DNA of 64,000 nt from SURF-21 sp964462595. GTDB lineage: Bacteria > Actinomycetota > Geothermincolia > Geothermincolales > RBG-13-55-18. Location: positions 93,829 through 157,828 of the forward strand of contig CAYWXM010000023.1 of assembly GCA_964462595.1 (NCBI GenBank). The letters are read 5' to 3'. Shown one piece after another: positions 44,822-53,719 of the stretch; within the stretch, counting starts at the first letter, position 1, and each line of letters starts with the position of its first letter. The position numbers and the translations under genes were made by a program. Below the pieces are notes generated by a model, which made no database searches, was not told the origin of the DNA, and saw only the letters and a program-made list of their open reading frames with translations.

Positions 44822-45014
44822 CCTTATTTACCTCTGATCGCTTTCTGCCGCGTAAAGACTCCCCACTCCTGCTGCACTCGAGTTCAGTGGTTTTGTAAGG
44901 CGGACAGCTATGGTTTCCATGCCCGCACTGCATCGCCCTAGAGCATCCTTTTTGCTTAAACTATAATATACCCGTCCAGATGAAGTATGATCTGCAGAAC
45001 GGAAACGGGTTATC

Positions 45015-45860
45015 ATGCGCAGCATAAAAGCTCCTGGGGTTGGCGATAAGTTAAAGGGACTTGCAGGACATTCCCCCTGCCACAACATACATGCCATCAA
45101 CCAGCTGGACCCGGATGTAAAGGAAAAGATATACTCGCTTCTCGTACCCGATAATATCTTCGAACTCTTCAATATTGACTGCGATACGTTCGTAAACGAT
45201 ATGGGCGAACGCGCACTCAGGGCCACCTCTCCGCGCCAGGCCGGTTTCGCCATCATCGAGGTGAGGGAGCATCCGGCCGATCGCGACTGCATATTCTTCC
45301 TGGAGATTGCGGACACTCCGTTTTTCAAAGTGGAGATAACCTTCCTCATCATCAATGATCCGGGTTCCCCACGCTTCAACACCGACATCGATGATGCCGG
45401 TCGCAGGACGAAGTTCGGAACTGCCAGACGCAACATCCCCGAAGAGATCAGGGCCATGCGGGCAGGACTGGCTCCAGGACAAATCCGAAAAGGTCTGCAC
45501 CTGCTCAAGGAGTTCATGCCTCTTGTCCTGCAATTTCTATCCGCTATGGGGCAGGATATGCTGGTTGCGGAGCCGCTCACCTACCATGATGCCATCATCT
45601 TCGAGAAACATGGTTTTAACTATATACGTGGCAGAAAGAAGATGGATGCCATCAATCATGGCTTTCAACCCGGATGTAACCTCACGGCGAAATTGGACGG
45701 CAGCAGCCCCTTTCGCCTTCCCGGCGCCGAAAAAACGGTACGGGGCAGGAGTTGGGCGATACATGACGGCATAACGGGAGAGCCCTGGAGGGATATAGAG
45801 ATGTACAGGTCCGTGAACAGTGCCGCTGACGTCTGCACTTTTCCTGGATGGGTTTATTGA
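45015..45860 (+). CDS. Hypothetical protein, 281 residues
   Basis: No family recognised. The protein looks soluble and alpha/beta. Notable segments are FNIDCDTFVNDMGERALRA and ADTPFFKVEITFLIIND, then a GRRTKFGTARRNIPEEIRAMRAGLAPGQIRKGL stretch rich in Arg, and HGFNYIRGRKKMDAIN near the C-terminus, which resembles the end of an acyltransferase-like fold but is not diagnostic. It is divergently transcribed from acuA with a TATAAT box at 44962-44967, and lies upstream of the CBS gene on the same strand. Confidence 0.6.
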   Translation: MRSIKAPGVGDKLKGLAGHSPCHNIHAINQLDPDVKEKIYSLLVPDNIFELFNIDCDTFVNDMGERALRATSPRQAGFAIIEVREHPADRDCIFFLEIADTPFFKVEITFLIINDPGSPRFNTDIDDAGRRTKFGTARRNIPEEIRAMRAGLAPGQIRKGLHLLKEFMPLVLQFLSAMGQDMLVAEPLTYHDAIIFEKHGFNYIRGRKKMDAINHGFQPGCNLTAKLDGSSPFRLPGAEKTVRGRSWAIHDGITGEPWRDIEMYRSVNSAADVCTFPGWVY

Positions 45861-46014
45861 ATCCGTTGCATATCTGCAAATTCTTACCTTTCTGCAACAT
45901 AACCGGAAAAGCCCGCGTCCTTTCTAATACGTACCGGCATGCGCCAAGCGGTATAATATTTACTGAGCAGGCGTTTATCGAGGTATACGGGTTACATGCC
46001 AAGAGGAGGAATGG

Positions 46015-46449
46015 ATGTACGTCAGCGACTACATGAGTTACAAACCTGTCTTTCTTTCGCCTGAGGACACCCTGCGCAAGGCGCGGACTCTTATCAGGGA
46101 ACACAAGTTGCGCCGCTTTCCCGTGGTCGACAGCGGAAAGCTGGTGGGAATAGTCACGGATCGCGATGTCAGGCAGGCGGACACCAGCTCAGCGGTAATG
46201 CAGGAAAGAAGATATGCCGAATACATACTCGACCGCATCCTGGTTGGCGGGATCATGACCCCCCACCCTATAACCGTTGAGCCAAACACGCCGCTGAAGG
46301 AAGCGGCCAAACTCATATTAGAAAACAAAATAGGTGGTTTGCCCGTGGTGAAGGGCAACGACCTCGTGGGTATAATCACCGAGACCGACCTTTTAAGGGC
46401 CCTTATTGCCTTCCTGGATGCACAATCCAGCCAGGCTAAAGATCAATGA
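46015..46449 (+). CDS. Tandem CBS-domain protein
   Basis: 144 residues consisting of two CBS repeats: VSDYMSYKPVFLSPEDTL...RRFPVVDSGKLVGIVTDRDV and VGGIMTPHPITVEPNTPL...GGLPVVKGNDLVGIITETDLL. CBS pairs sense adenine nucleotides and regulate partner proteins. AGAGGAGG precedes the ATG, and a TATAAT at 45952-45957 is the likely promoter. It resembles the CBS part of AcuB, but no ACT domain follows. It begins a short operon with DAHP synthase, nine bases downstream. Confidence 0.9.
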   Translation: MYVSDYMSYKPVFLSPEDTLRKARTLIREHKLRRFPVVDSGKLVGIVTDRDVRQADTSSAVMQERRYAEYILDRILVGGIMTPHPITVEPNTPLKEAAKLILENKIGGLPVVKGNDLVGIITETDLLRALIAFLDAQSSQAKDQ

Positions 46450-46458
46450 GGTAAGGCC

Positions 46459-47472
46459 ATGATAGTGGTCATGTCCCAGGACGCTAACCCCGATCAGATC
46501 GAAGCAGTGTTGAAAAAGATAGAGGATTTCGGTCTCCAGACCCACCCCATATACGGCGTGCAAAAAACCGTGATAGGCGTCATCGGCGACGACAAAACAA
46601 AGATCGTCGAGACCATGGCCGGCTACCCCGGCGTTGAACAGATAATCCCCATCCTCAAGCCCTACAAGTTCGTCTCGCGAGAGACCCACCCCCAGGATAC
46701 GGTGCTGGATATTTCCGGTGTATCCATAGGGGGAAAGAAGCTGGCTGTCCTTGCAGGCCCTTGCGCCGTTGAGAGCCGAGAGCAGATACTCAACTCGGCC
46801 AGGGTGGTTAAAATGGCTGGAGGGTCGATCCTGAGGGGTGGGGCTTACAAACCACGCACTTCCCCCTATAGCTTCCAGGGGCTAGGGGAAGAGGGTCTGC
46901 GCTATATGGCGGATGCGCGCGAGGAGACCGGGCTTCCGGTGGTAACCGAGCTCACGGATCCCCGTAAGATCGATCTTTTCTGCGAGTACGCGGATATCAT
47001 CCAGGTCGGAGCACGCAACATGCAGAACTTCGTCCTTCTCACGGAGATAGGTCTCAGCGGCCATCCGGTACTCCTTAAGAGGGGGCCCAGCTCGAAAATC
47101 GAGGATCTTCTGCTGGCTGCCGAATACATCATCAAGGAGGGTAACCGGAATATAATCCTGTGCGAGAGGGGTATCAGCACTTTTGAGACATATACCCGCA
47201 ATACACTTGACCTCTCGGCCGTAGCCGCGCTTAAAAAACTCTCTCATCTGCCCGTGATCGTAGATCCCAGCCATGCGGTCGGTATCGCCAGCCTTGTTCC
47301 GGCCATGGCCATGGCTGCCGTAGCAGCCGGTGCAGACGGACTTATCGTCGAGATACACCCCAACCCCACCGCCGCTTTGTCTGATGGCCCGCAGTCTCTG
47401 GACTTCGAAACCTTCGGTAGCCTTATGGGCAGGTTGCGCAAGGTGGCACAAGCGGTGGGCAGAGACATATGA
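46459..47472 (+). CDS. aroF: 3-deoxy-7-phosphoheptulonate (DAHP) synthase, type I beta with N-terminal regulatory domain
   Basis: First step of the shikimate pathway. Residues 1-65 form the ferredoxin-like regulatory domain known from Thermotoga-type enzymes, through which aromatic amino acids inhibit. The barrel shows LAGPCAVESREQ, RGGAYKPRTSPYSFQG, QVGARNMQNF, LLKRGPSS, the metal-binding DPSHAVG and EIHPNP. 337 residues, expected length. It is nine bases after the CBS gene; the link between adenylate sensing and aromatic synthesis is only positional. Confidence 0.96.
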   Translation: MIVVMSQDANPDQIEAVLKKIEDFGLQTHPIYGVQKTVIGVIGDDKTKIVETMAGYPGVEQIIPILKPYKFVSRETHPQDTVLDISGVSIGGKKLAVLAGPCAVESREQILNSARVVKMAGGSILRGGAYKPRTSPYSFQGLGEEGLRYMADAREETGLPVVTELTDPRKIDLFCEYADIIQVGARNMQNFVLLTEIGLSGHPVLLKRGPSSKIEDLLLAAEYIIKEGNRNIILCERGISTFETYTRNTLDLSAVAALKKLSHLPVIVDPSHAVGIASLVPAMAMAAVAAGADGLIVEIHPNPTAALSDGPQSLDFETFGSLMGRLRKVAQAVGRDI

Positions 47473-47631
47473 TCCCTTCGAGCTCCCGGAGTCTCTCTTA
47501 GCGTGGCACAGGGCTTCTCTTTCAATGCCGTTTAACTTATATGCCTGCATCCAGCCGCGGATTTTTTCCGGCTTGGATTGCTGCTCTTCTTCTGTCGACA
47601 GGCCGGACCGGGCCTTATCCTGCCGCATCAC

Positions 47632-48309
47632 TCATGCAGTATAAAAGGCAAGCCCCTGGGTCTCCATGATAGCCTGCACGAAATCGGCCTGCAGCTCCTC
47701 TTTGATGGGGTGCCTGATCATGAACATGTTGATGTCTACCCTCTGGTCCCTATCGTTGGTGCGCAGGGGGTTCATAATGGTCATATATTCATGAAGCCTG
47801 GCAAGGTCTGTATTGAGCTCGTTTACGAGGTTTTTGTCCTGGTCTCTGCACACCCCCACCAGTGACATCTGCGTCGCATATTCGAAAAATACTACGCGCG
47901 AAATGCCGATGACTTTATGCTTATAGGTGAAGCAGTAAACCTCCAGGGGCGATATTGACCGGGCTTCCACCATCTCCTTTGCATCGATGGTGCGGAAGCC
48001 GGGAACCTTCTTTTCCAGTATATCCAGGAGCGTTTCAGCCTCGACCCCCTCCCCGGTGAGGCAAGTCAATCCCTTGAACACAACGCCGCCTGCTATTATC
48101 GCCCGCGACTGCGCTACCCTGGAGGCGAGCAATCCCTCATTCAGCAGTTCGGTCTCGCATTCTTCCTCGACGCCTTTCTGAAAGCCATCCATGTCCACCC
48201 CGAAACTGTAGAGGTTTATCCTGTGCCATCCCTCCACCTCGTTATGTGCCAGGATGCCTAAGCCTGGCGCCTTGTCGTAATAGTAAAAGAATGCCTTGTG
48301 CTTGACCAA
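47632..48309 (-). CDS. Hypothetical protein, 225 residues
   Basis: No family recognised. It starts at TTG behind GGGAGAG. Probably soluble; segments include FFYYYDKAPGLGILAHNEVEG, CFTYKHKVIGISRVVFFEYATQM and a C-terminal INMFMIRHPIKEELQADFVQAIMET. The last residues (MRHP...) look like a helical domain. It converges with aroF. The gene stands alone on its strand. Confidence 0.6.
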   Translation of the reverse strand: MVKHKAFFYYYDKAPGLGILAHNEVEGWHRINLYSFGVDMDGFQKGVEEECETELLNEGLLASRVAQSRAIIAGGVVFKGLTCLTGEGVEAETLLDILEKKVPGFRTIDAKEMVEARSISPLEVYCFTYKHKVIGISRVVFFEYATQMSLVGVCRDQDKNLVNELNTDLARLHEYMTIMNPLRTNDRDQRVDINMFMIRHPIKEELQADFVQAIMETQGLAFYTA

Positions 48310-48466
48310 GCGTTTACTCTCCCTTCACACACCGTTCGAGTATATGGAGACCTCTGGCCGCATGCCTTCAACGGCCACATGCCTACCTCAATCAATATTT
48401 CTGTAGTCCTGCCTTTAATACCTTGATATTATCATTAAAAAAGTCCCCGTTCAGGAGGTGAAGCGT

Positions 48467-49081
48467 TTGTTCCGCTTTTACATCGGATGGCCGATCTTCA
48501 GGGTAGTCGCCATGTACTATCATTTTCGCAGCAGTGGATACGATAACGTGCCCCGAAAGGAGCCCCTTCTTGTTGTAGCCAACCACAACAGCCGCAAAGA
48601 CCCCGCAGCTATCAACCTCGCTCTCAGGCGTCCAGTCCGCTACATGGCCAAAAAAGAGGCCTTCGATCCGCGCAACAGCCTTTTTGAATACCTCATGGTG
48701 CGCATTTTCTTTGCCTATCCCGTGGACAGGGAACGTCCGGGACCTGAAGCTATCAGGCGTACAATCTCGTATCTCGATTCCGGCGAATGTGTTGGTATCT
48801 TTCCCGAAGGAACCCGCCATAACGATGAGATCCTTCACCCCTTTACCCATGGAGCCGCTTATTTTGCCTGGAAAACGGGAGTGCAAGTGCTCCCTGTTGG
48901 AATAACCGAGGATAAGGGCAAGGATTATCACATAAAAATAGGCAAACCGTTCAAAGTTCCGGAACTGAAAGGCAGACCCCACAACGTACTGCCCCAGGTT
49001 ACCAGCATCATCAGGGAACATGTCCTCGAGCTGCTTCCGGAACACTGGGAAGACCTCGCCGAGGAGGAGACCGACGACTGA
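48467..49081 (+). CDS. 1-acyl-sn-glycerol-3-phosphate acyltransferase family (PlsC-like)
   Basis: Phospholipid acyltransferase. The catalytic motif NHNSRKDP (NHX4D) lies near residue 42 and the substrate-binding motif FPEGTRHN near residue 110, both intact. One N-terminal hydrophobic helix. An AGGAGG ribosome site stands eight bases before a TTG at 48467. A GTG at 48458 overlaps the site, so the TTG is preferred, giving 204 residues. Likely makes phosphatidic acid; pgsA at 11535 uses the downstream product. Confidence 0.92.
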   Translation: MFRFYIGWPIFRVVAMYYHFRSSGYDNVPRKEPLLVVANHNSRKDPAAINLALRRPVRYMAKKEAFDPRNSLFEYLMVRIFFAYPVDRERPGPEAIRRTISYLDSGECVGIFPEGTRHNDEILHPFTHGAAYFAWKTGVQVLPVGITEDKGKDYHIKIGKPFKVPELKGRPHNVLPQVTSIIREHVLELLPEHWEDLAEEETDD

Positions 49082-49188
49082 CGATTACCCTGTCTGCCTT
49101 ACCACAGATCCCAGGATACACAGCCTGCGAGTGCGGAGCGAAGATCGTCACCCCCGGGCTCGGGAACAGCGCGTTATTGCATCAAGGC

Positions 49189-50928
49189 CTATTCCTCGGG
49201 ACAATAGGGAGCGTCGCACCCCTGCAGCCAGAGATCTACGATCATCCCGAACAGGACGGGCACGTCGAGATTTGCTTCCTTGTCTACCACTGCGTCAATA
49301 ACTGTAATGCGATCGGATGCTGCCGCCTCTTCCAGGGCTACCCTGATCTCATCGGGTGTCTCTACCCTTATCCCCCTTGCCCCCATGGACTCCGCAAGCA
49401 GGTCGATGCGTATCTCCCCGAACTCAACTCCACAATACCTGCGCTCGAAGGCGGCATGCTGCGCTCCCTTGATCATGCCCCACGCGCTGTCGTTGGAAAC
49501 AATATCGATGATGGGCAGTTTCAAGCGCACTGCAGTCTCGATATCCTGGCAGTTCAACATGAAGGACCCATCTCCATGCAGGATATATACGGGGCGATCC
49601 GGATTTGCTATCTTCGCCCCCATGGCAAGCCCCAGTCCTACCCCCAGTTGCCCGGTACCTTTCGCAAACAGGTACGAACGGGGATGATAGACCCTGCCCG
49701 CGATGTTCGTCCACAGGGCTGTGTTGCCCCCGTCCATCACCATTATGCCGTCCCTGGCCAGAAACTCCACCGCATCGGTTATCAGGCGCAGTGGATGTAT
49801 CGGCTTCGCATCAGACCTCGCCATCTCCTCATAAGCAGCCAGCGCCTGCTCCTCCATGTCGCGGTACGCCGAGACGAACTCCCTTTCAGGCGATGGGGCC
49901 GTCTCCTGTTTCACTTTTTCTATGATCTGACTGAGAACCATCCTGGCATCGCCGATTATGCCCAAGTCGAATTGACGATTCAGCCCTATGACCGTGGAGT
50001 CGATATCGACGTGGATGAATCTCTGCTCGGAGGGATCTCCCCACATGTTCGGCTTGCCCCAGAAGTCGAGTTCCGACATCGTGCATCCCACGTTGAGCAC
50101 CAGATCCGACGTGGATTCGGCCATTATCGCCCCCATTCCCTTGGGAAGGAAAAGAAGGGGGTGGTCCTCAGGCAGAGACCCGCGTCCCGAAACGCTTGTC
50201 GTGACAGGTATCTGTAGATACTCCGCCAATTCGCGCACCTTGTCCCAGGCCTTGGAGCGCATGACCCCACCTCCGGCATGGATGAGAGGTTTCTCTGCCG
50301 CCAGGAGCATCTCCACCGCCCTGTCTATCGCTGCCGGGTCGCCGCAGGGTTTAACGAAAGTGCGATAACGTTCGGGAGAAAGGAACATGGATTCATCGAC
50401 CTCGCCGTTGGCGAAAAGCGCGTCCACGTTTATATCCAGGTGAACCGGGCCCGGGCGTCCGCTTGTCGCCTCCCTGAACGCCCACTGCGTCATCTCCGCG
50501 ATGCGGTCCCAGCGGTTCACCAGGCCGTTCCACTTGGTTATGGGCCGGAAAAGGGTCAGCTGATCCAGTTGCTGCTGTGATCCCTTAAAAGGATAGGAGC
50601 GGTTGGAATGTATCTGCGGCGTGATCACGACCATGGGGATGCTGTCATTATATGCGGTGTAGACCCCGGCCACCAGGTTCGCAGCACCTGGGCCCACGGT
50701 TCCCAGGCACACACCCACCATGTCGCTTGTCCTCGATACTCCGTCCGCCATGTCCGCCGCGACCGTTTCGTGATGGGTCATAATGAACTCCATGCCCCTT
50801 GGTCTGCCCACCCTGGCTATGGCGTCGGTAAAAGTTATGGGCTGCGCGCCGGGAACCCCGAACACCCATTTTACGCCCTCCGCCAGCAGCGCTCTTGCCA
50901 GGACCTCCCCGCCGTTCATCAAGGCCAT
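49189..50928 (-). CDS. Thiamine-pyrophosphate-dependent enzyme, acetolactate-synthase-like
   Basis: 579 residues from the ATG at 50928, preceded by AGGAGGGGG; the frame reaches 51024. Three-domain TPP fold: the catalytic Glu in THHETVAADMADG, a central FAD/nucleotide-like domain, and the TPP motif GDGSFMLNCQDIETAVRLKL with the Asp and Asn for the metal. It belongs to the acetolactate synthase/oxalyl-CoA decarboxylase superfamily. No small regulatory subunit (ilvN) or other branched-chain genes are next to it, so a decarboxylase or 2-hydroxyacyl lyase is as likely as acetolactate synthase. Confidence 0.88.
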   Translation of the reverse strand: MALMNGGEVLARALLAEGVKWVFGVPGAQPITFTDAIARVGRPRGMEFIMTHHETVAADMADGVSRTSDMVGVCLGTVGPGAANLVAGVYTAYNDSIPMVVITPQIHSNRSYPFKGSQQQLDQLTLFRPITKWNGLVNRWDRIAEMTQWAFREATSGRPGPVHLDINVDALFANGEVDESMFLSPERYRTFVKPCGDPAAIDRAVEMLLAAEKPLIHAGGGVMRSKAWDKVRELAEYLQIPVTTSVSGRGSLPEDHPLLFLPKGMGAIMAESTSDLVLNVGCTMSELDFWGKPNMWGDPSEQRFIHVDIDSTVIGLNRQFDLGIIGDARMVLSQIIEKVKQETAPSPEREFVSAYRDMEEQALAAYEEMARSDAKPIHPLRLITDAVEFLARDGIMVMDGGNTALWTNIAGRVYHPRSYLFAKGTGQLGVGLGLAMGAKIANPDRPVYILHGDGSFMLNCQDIETAVRLKLPIIDIVSNDSAWGMIKGAQHAAFERRYCGVEFGEIRIDLLAESMGARGIRVETPDEIRVALEEAAASDRITVIDAVVDKEANLDVPVLFGMIVDLWLQGCDAPYCPEE

Positions 50929-51106
50929 AACTATCCCCCTCCTCTTTAAGCAGAGCCACGACATGACGATGTAAATAACGCTCAAGCAAAGCATGCAGTG
51001 ACAAACAAGCCGATCCAGCAACAAGATTATATCGCATTCCCTCTATGGCAAAGAAAACGATTCTGGCTTCAGCCCCTTCGCTCGGTCAGTATATAGAAAT
51101 ATGTCT

Positions 51107-51865
51107 TCAGGCACGCGCCACGAAAACCAGGCGTCGCGTGCGCTCGCCCGCCTTGCCCAGGCCGGCGGCATCCATGATGTCGACCCCTGTGAAACCCGCC
51201 CTTATCAGCTCCTCATGTATCCAGGACGGGTTGTAAGCCCTTTCGCGGTGTATCTCGACCAGGTCGCCGCCACCCTCTCCCCTGTCCGTAAAGAAAAGCG
51301 TGAGCGTCGAGGTCATCGTTGCTTCGTCCCAGGAACTCAACCATCGCATTTGCTGGCCTTCGACCTCGAACTCCCATGCCTGCGTGTCGCTTCCCTCGCG
51401 CAGTTGCCAGGCCGTGTTCATATCGAAAAGAGCGTGCCCGCCGGCCCGTAACGCCGCGTGGAAAGAGCAGAACGCCCTTACGATATCCGCCTCGCTAAGT
51501 AGATGGTTAAGCGCGTCCGTCGAGCAATTCAGAAAGGTAACCCTCTCGGGAGGCTGCACGTATCGCATATCTTGCCTCATGCATTTTACGCCTCTGCTTT
51601 TCAGCGCAGCCGCCTCCCTCAACATCTGCGGAGAGAGGTCACATGCCAATACCAACCCTCCCCTCCTCGCAAGATAAGCGGCCACGAGACCGCTTCCGCA
51701 GGCTACGTCGGCAGCAAGCGAGAGGTCGAACCCGAACCTGTTCTCCAGGCGTTCGAAGTTCTCTTTCCAGTGCTCGAAAGCATATCTTCCGACCATGACG
51801 TCGTATATGGCCGCAGAAGTGGAGTAAGGTGCCAGGATACGCGTGCCCGGCGTTTCGCTTACCAC
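51107..51865 (-). CDS. Class I SAM-dependent methyltransferase
   Basis: The nucleotide site AADVACGSGLVAAYLARRG is a clear motif I; ACDLSPQML and the FLNCSTDALNHL segment follow in the expected order. The open frame continues to 52033 over the flavoprotein gene with Arg-rich, non-protein-like sequence, so the GTG at 51865 is chosen; its ribosome site is weak. About 250 residues. Substrate unknown. It follows the Fe-S flavoprotein and prenyl-reductase-like genes, so methylation of a quinone or lipid is possible but unproven. Confidence 0.85.
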   Translation of the reverse strand: MVSETPGTRILAPYSTSAAIYDVMVGRYAFEHWKENFERLENRFGFDLSLAADVACGSGLVAAYLARRGGLVLACDLSPQMLREAAALKSRGVKCMRQDMRYVQPPERVTFLNCSTDALNHLLSEADIVRAFCSFHAALRAGGHALFDMNTAWQLREGSDTQAWEFEVEGQQMRWLSSWDEATMTSTLTLFFTDRGEGGGDLVEIHRERAYNPSWIHEELIRAGFTGVDIMDAAGLGKAGERTRRLVFVARA

Positions 51866-51932
51866 TGCATGGTCTCGGTCCGTAACGGGGTGAGCGCAGG
51901 CGCGCCGTAAGGGGGCGTAGCGCCTTACCCGC

Positions 51933-52547
51933 TTATCCCTCCTCACGCGCTTCGCCCGCCCCCTCAAGTGACAAGCCCATAACCCTCGCCCTCTCGATGG
52001 CCCCTTCAACCTTGAGTATGTCCCCTGCTTCATCGACGCCAGAGAAGGTCAGGGAATCCCACCCCTTTACTCCTATAATATGGAAGAAATAGGCCATCGT
52101 GGGGCGCGTACAGTCGAACGTCTCCGGCTTATCGCGGCCGCAGCACGAGAGAAAAAACCCCCTGCGTTCTGCGAAAAATAGGGGGTCAACAGGGTCTTTT
52201 CCCAGAACGTAACGTACCGACCACAGGCGCTGGCAGCGGTCTATGAGCGCCTTGGCCTGGGCGCATATGTTCATGGAAAATATAGGGGCTGCCATGGCAA
52301 CAGCGCCCGCCTCCAGGAGATGCGGGTAGATGGACTGCATGTCATCCTTCTGTATGCATTCCCCATCTTTGAAGCATTGGTTGCATGCGCGACAGGGGCG
52401 GATATCCATCCCGGCGGTGTAAAATCTCTTTACCTCGAATCCCGCGTCCGATGCTCCTCCCGCAAGAGCATCCAGCATCAGCGCTGTATTACCCCTGCGC
52501 CGTGGGCTCGTGTACAGGGCGAGCAGATAGCGGTTTTCTTCCTTCAC
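51933..52547 (-). CDS. Iron-sulfur flavoprotein / NADPH-dependent FMN reductase family
   Basis: 204 residues from a GTG at 52547 with AGGAGG six bases upstream. The flavodoxin-like fold begins LLALYTSPRRRGNTALMLDA with the FMN phosphate loop. CRACNQCFKDGECIQKDDM carries a compact CX2CX5-6C iron-sulfur motif as in iron-sulfur flavoproteins of anaerobes. AAPIFSMNICAQAKALIDR is the second FMN contact. It probably moves electrons between flavin and Fe-S carriers. It lies between the methyltransferase and the prenyl-reductase-like gene on the same strand. Confidence 0.88.
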   Translation of the reverse strand: MKEENRYLLALYTSPRRRGNTALMLDALAGGASDAGFEVKRFYTAGMDIRPCRACNQCFKDGECIQKDDMQSIYPHLLEAGAVAMAAPIFSMNICAQAKALIDRCQRLWSVRYVLGKDPVDPLFFAERRGFFLSCCGRDKPETFDCTRPTMAYFFHIIGVKGWDSLTFSGVDEAGDILKVEGAIERARVMGLSLEGAGEAREEG

Positions 52548-52582
52548 CCATAACCTCCTGCAAGTTCTCTCACTCGCTTCTC

Positions 52583-53719
52583 TTACTCGCCGAATACCCT
52601 GGCCACCGCCTCCGGGTTGTCCTTCAGCCCTTGGAACAACCCGTTTATTGCCTGTGGATTCGCTGCCGTAACCGCCATTTCCTGCAGCGCATTGAGCTGC
52701 GGCCCCATCTTTTCCCGCCATTTAACATCGAAACGTGAAAGAGACTGCTCGGATGCATCGTCTTCCTGCAGCGCAAGCAGCGCTGTTTTGACGGCGTATT
52801 TTGCCGAACGGACTGCCGATGCGACCCCCTCCAGGATAAAAGGCTCCACGAAATTCCCCGCGTCACCCACCAGCATAACTCCCGCCGCATGGTTCTTCCC
52901 TATCTGCCCTGCGCTGGGCACCCTCCATCCCATCCAGCCCGACACCTGCTTTGAATCGCGCATCTTCTCACCATGGGGGCTCGTGTCCACGAATGCCCTC
53001 ACCATCTCCTCGGCGTTCAAGGCCGAGTTCTCGTACTGAGACATCTGTATTCCGACCCCCATATTTACCACATCACCGTAACCGGGGTGAGGCGATAGGC
53101 AGACAAAACCAGGGTTGAACACGGGATCGTAATGTACTTCTACGTCCCGAAGGGGTGGGTTGCATCCCGAGTAGTAGGCCCTCCCGGCCAGGTATACCTG
53201 ATCGTAATCGTCCTCGAAGAGCCCCAGCCTCTTAGATACCCAGGAATGCGAGCCGTCTGCTCCTATCACGATCCTGCACCTGAACTCCTTGAATTCTCCC
53301 TGGTACTTGGCTTTTACTCCACATACCTGGCCGTCCTCCTCCACCAGGTCGTATACCCAGAACTCCTCCCAGACCTCCGCCCCCACTCTCGACGCGTTGT
53401 TCTTCAGGATCGCATCGCCCACGCGGCGCGGACAGGTCAGACCTTTCTGGTTCGGCCCGTATATAGAAGTATAATCCGGACTGGAGAGCAGCACGCCGGG
53501 ATATACATAGCCCGCCTCTAACAGTTGCTCGTAAACTCCCAGGTCCTCGTAGGTACGAGCGCCGAACGGACCATAGATATCGCTGCATGGTTTCTCGCGT
53601 GGGAATCTCTCCTTATCCACGAGGAGAACCTCTACCCCGGCCTGGGCCAGCCTGGAAGCGGCCGTGCTTCCACCCGGCCCCGCACCCACCACTATAACGT
53701 CCCATTGCGTGCGCATCAT
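52583..53719 (-). CDS. Geranylgeranyl-reductase-family FAD-dependent oxidoreductase
   Basis: 378 residues. The FAD motif VVGAGPGGSTAASRLA opens the protein, followed by DKERFPREKPCSD, the family's Cys-containing substrate loop, IGADGSHSWVS, and the second FAD motif LVGDAGNFVEPF. Members hydrogenate isoprenoid chains of quinones, chlorophyll or ether lipids using ferredoxin or NADPH. Its start overlaps the stop of the upstream Fe-S oxidoreductase (ATGA type), which suggests that oxidoreductase supplied its electrons. Confidence 0.88.
   Translation of the reverse strand: MMRTQWDVIVVGAGPGGSTAASRLAQAGVEVLLVDKERFPREKPCSDIYGPFGARTYEDLGVYEQLLEAGYVYPGVLLSSPDYTSIYGPNQKGLTCPRRVGDAILKNNASRVGAEVWEEFWVYDLVEEDGQVCGVKAKYQGEFKEFRCRIVIGADGSHSWVSKRLGLFEDDYDQVYLAGRAYYSGCNPPLRDVEVHYDPVFNPGFVCLSPHPGYGDVVNMGVGIQMSQYENSALNAEEMVRAFVDTSPHGEKMRDSKQVSGWMGWRVPSAGQIGKNHAAGVMLVGDAGNFVEPFILEGVASAVRSAKYAVKTALLALQEDDASEQSLSRFDVKWREKMGPQLNALQEMAVTAANPQAINGLFQGLKDNPEAVARVFGE

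Noticed and set aside
49177..50217. A 346-codon open frame on the plus strand
   Set aside because: Antisense to the TPP enzyme gene, whose motifs are unambiguous; the composition is His/Arg/Pro-rich shadow.
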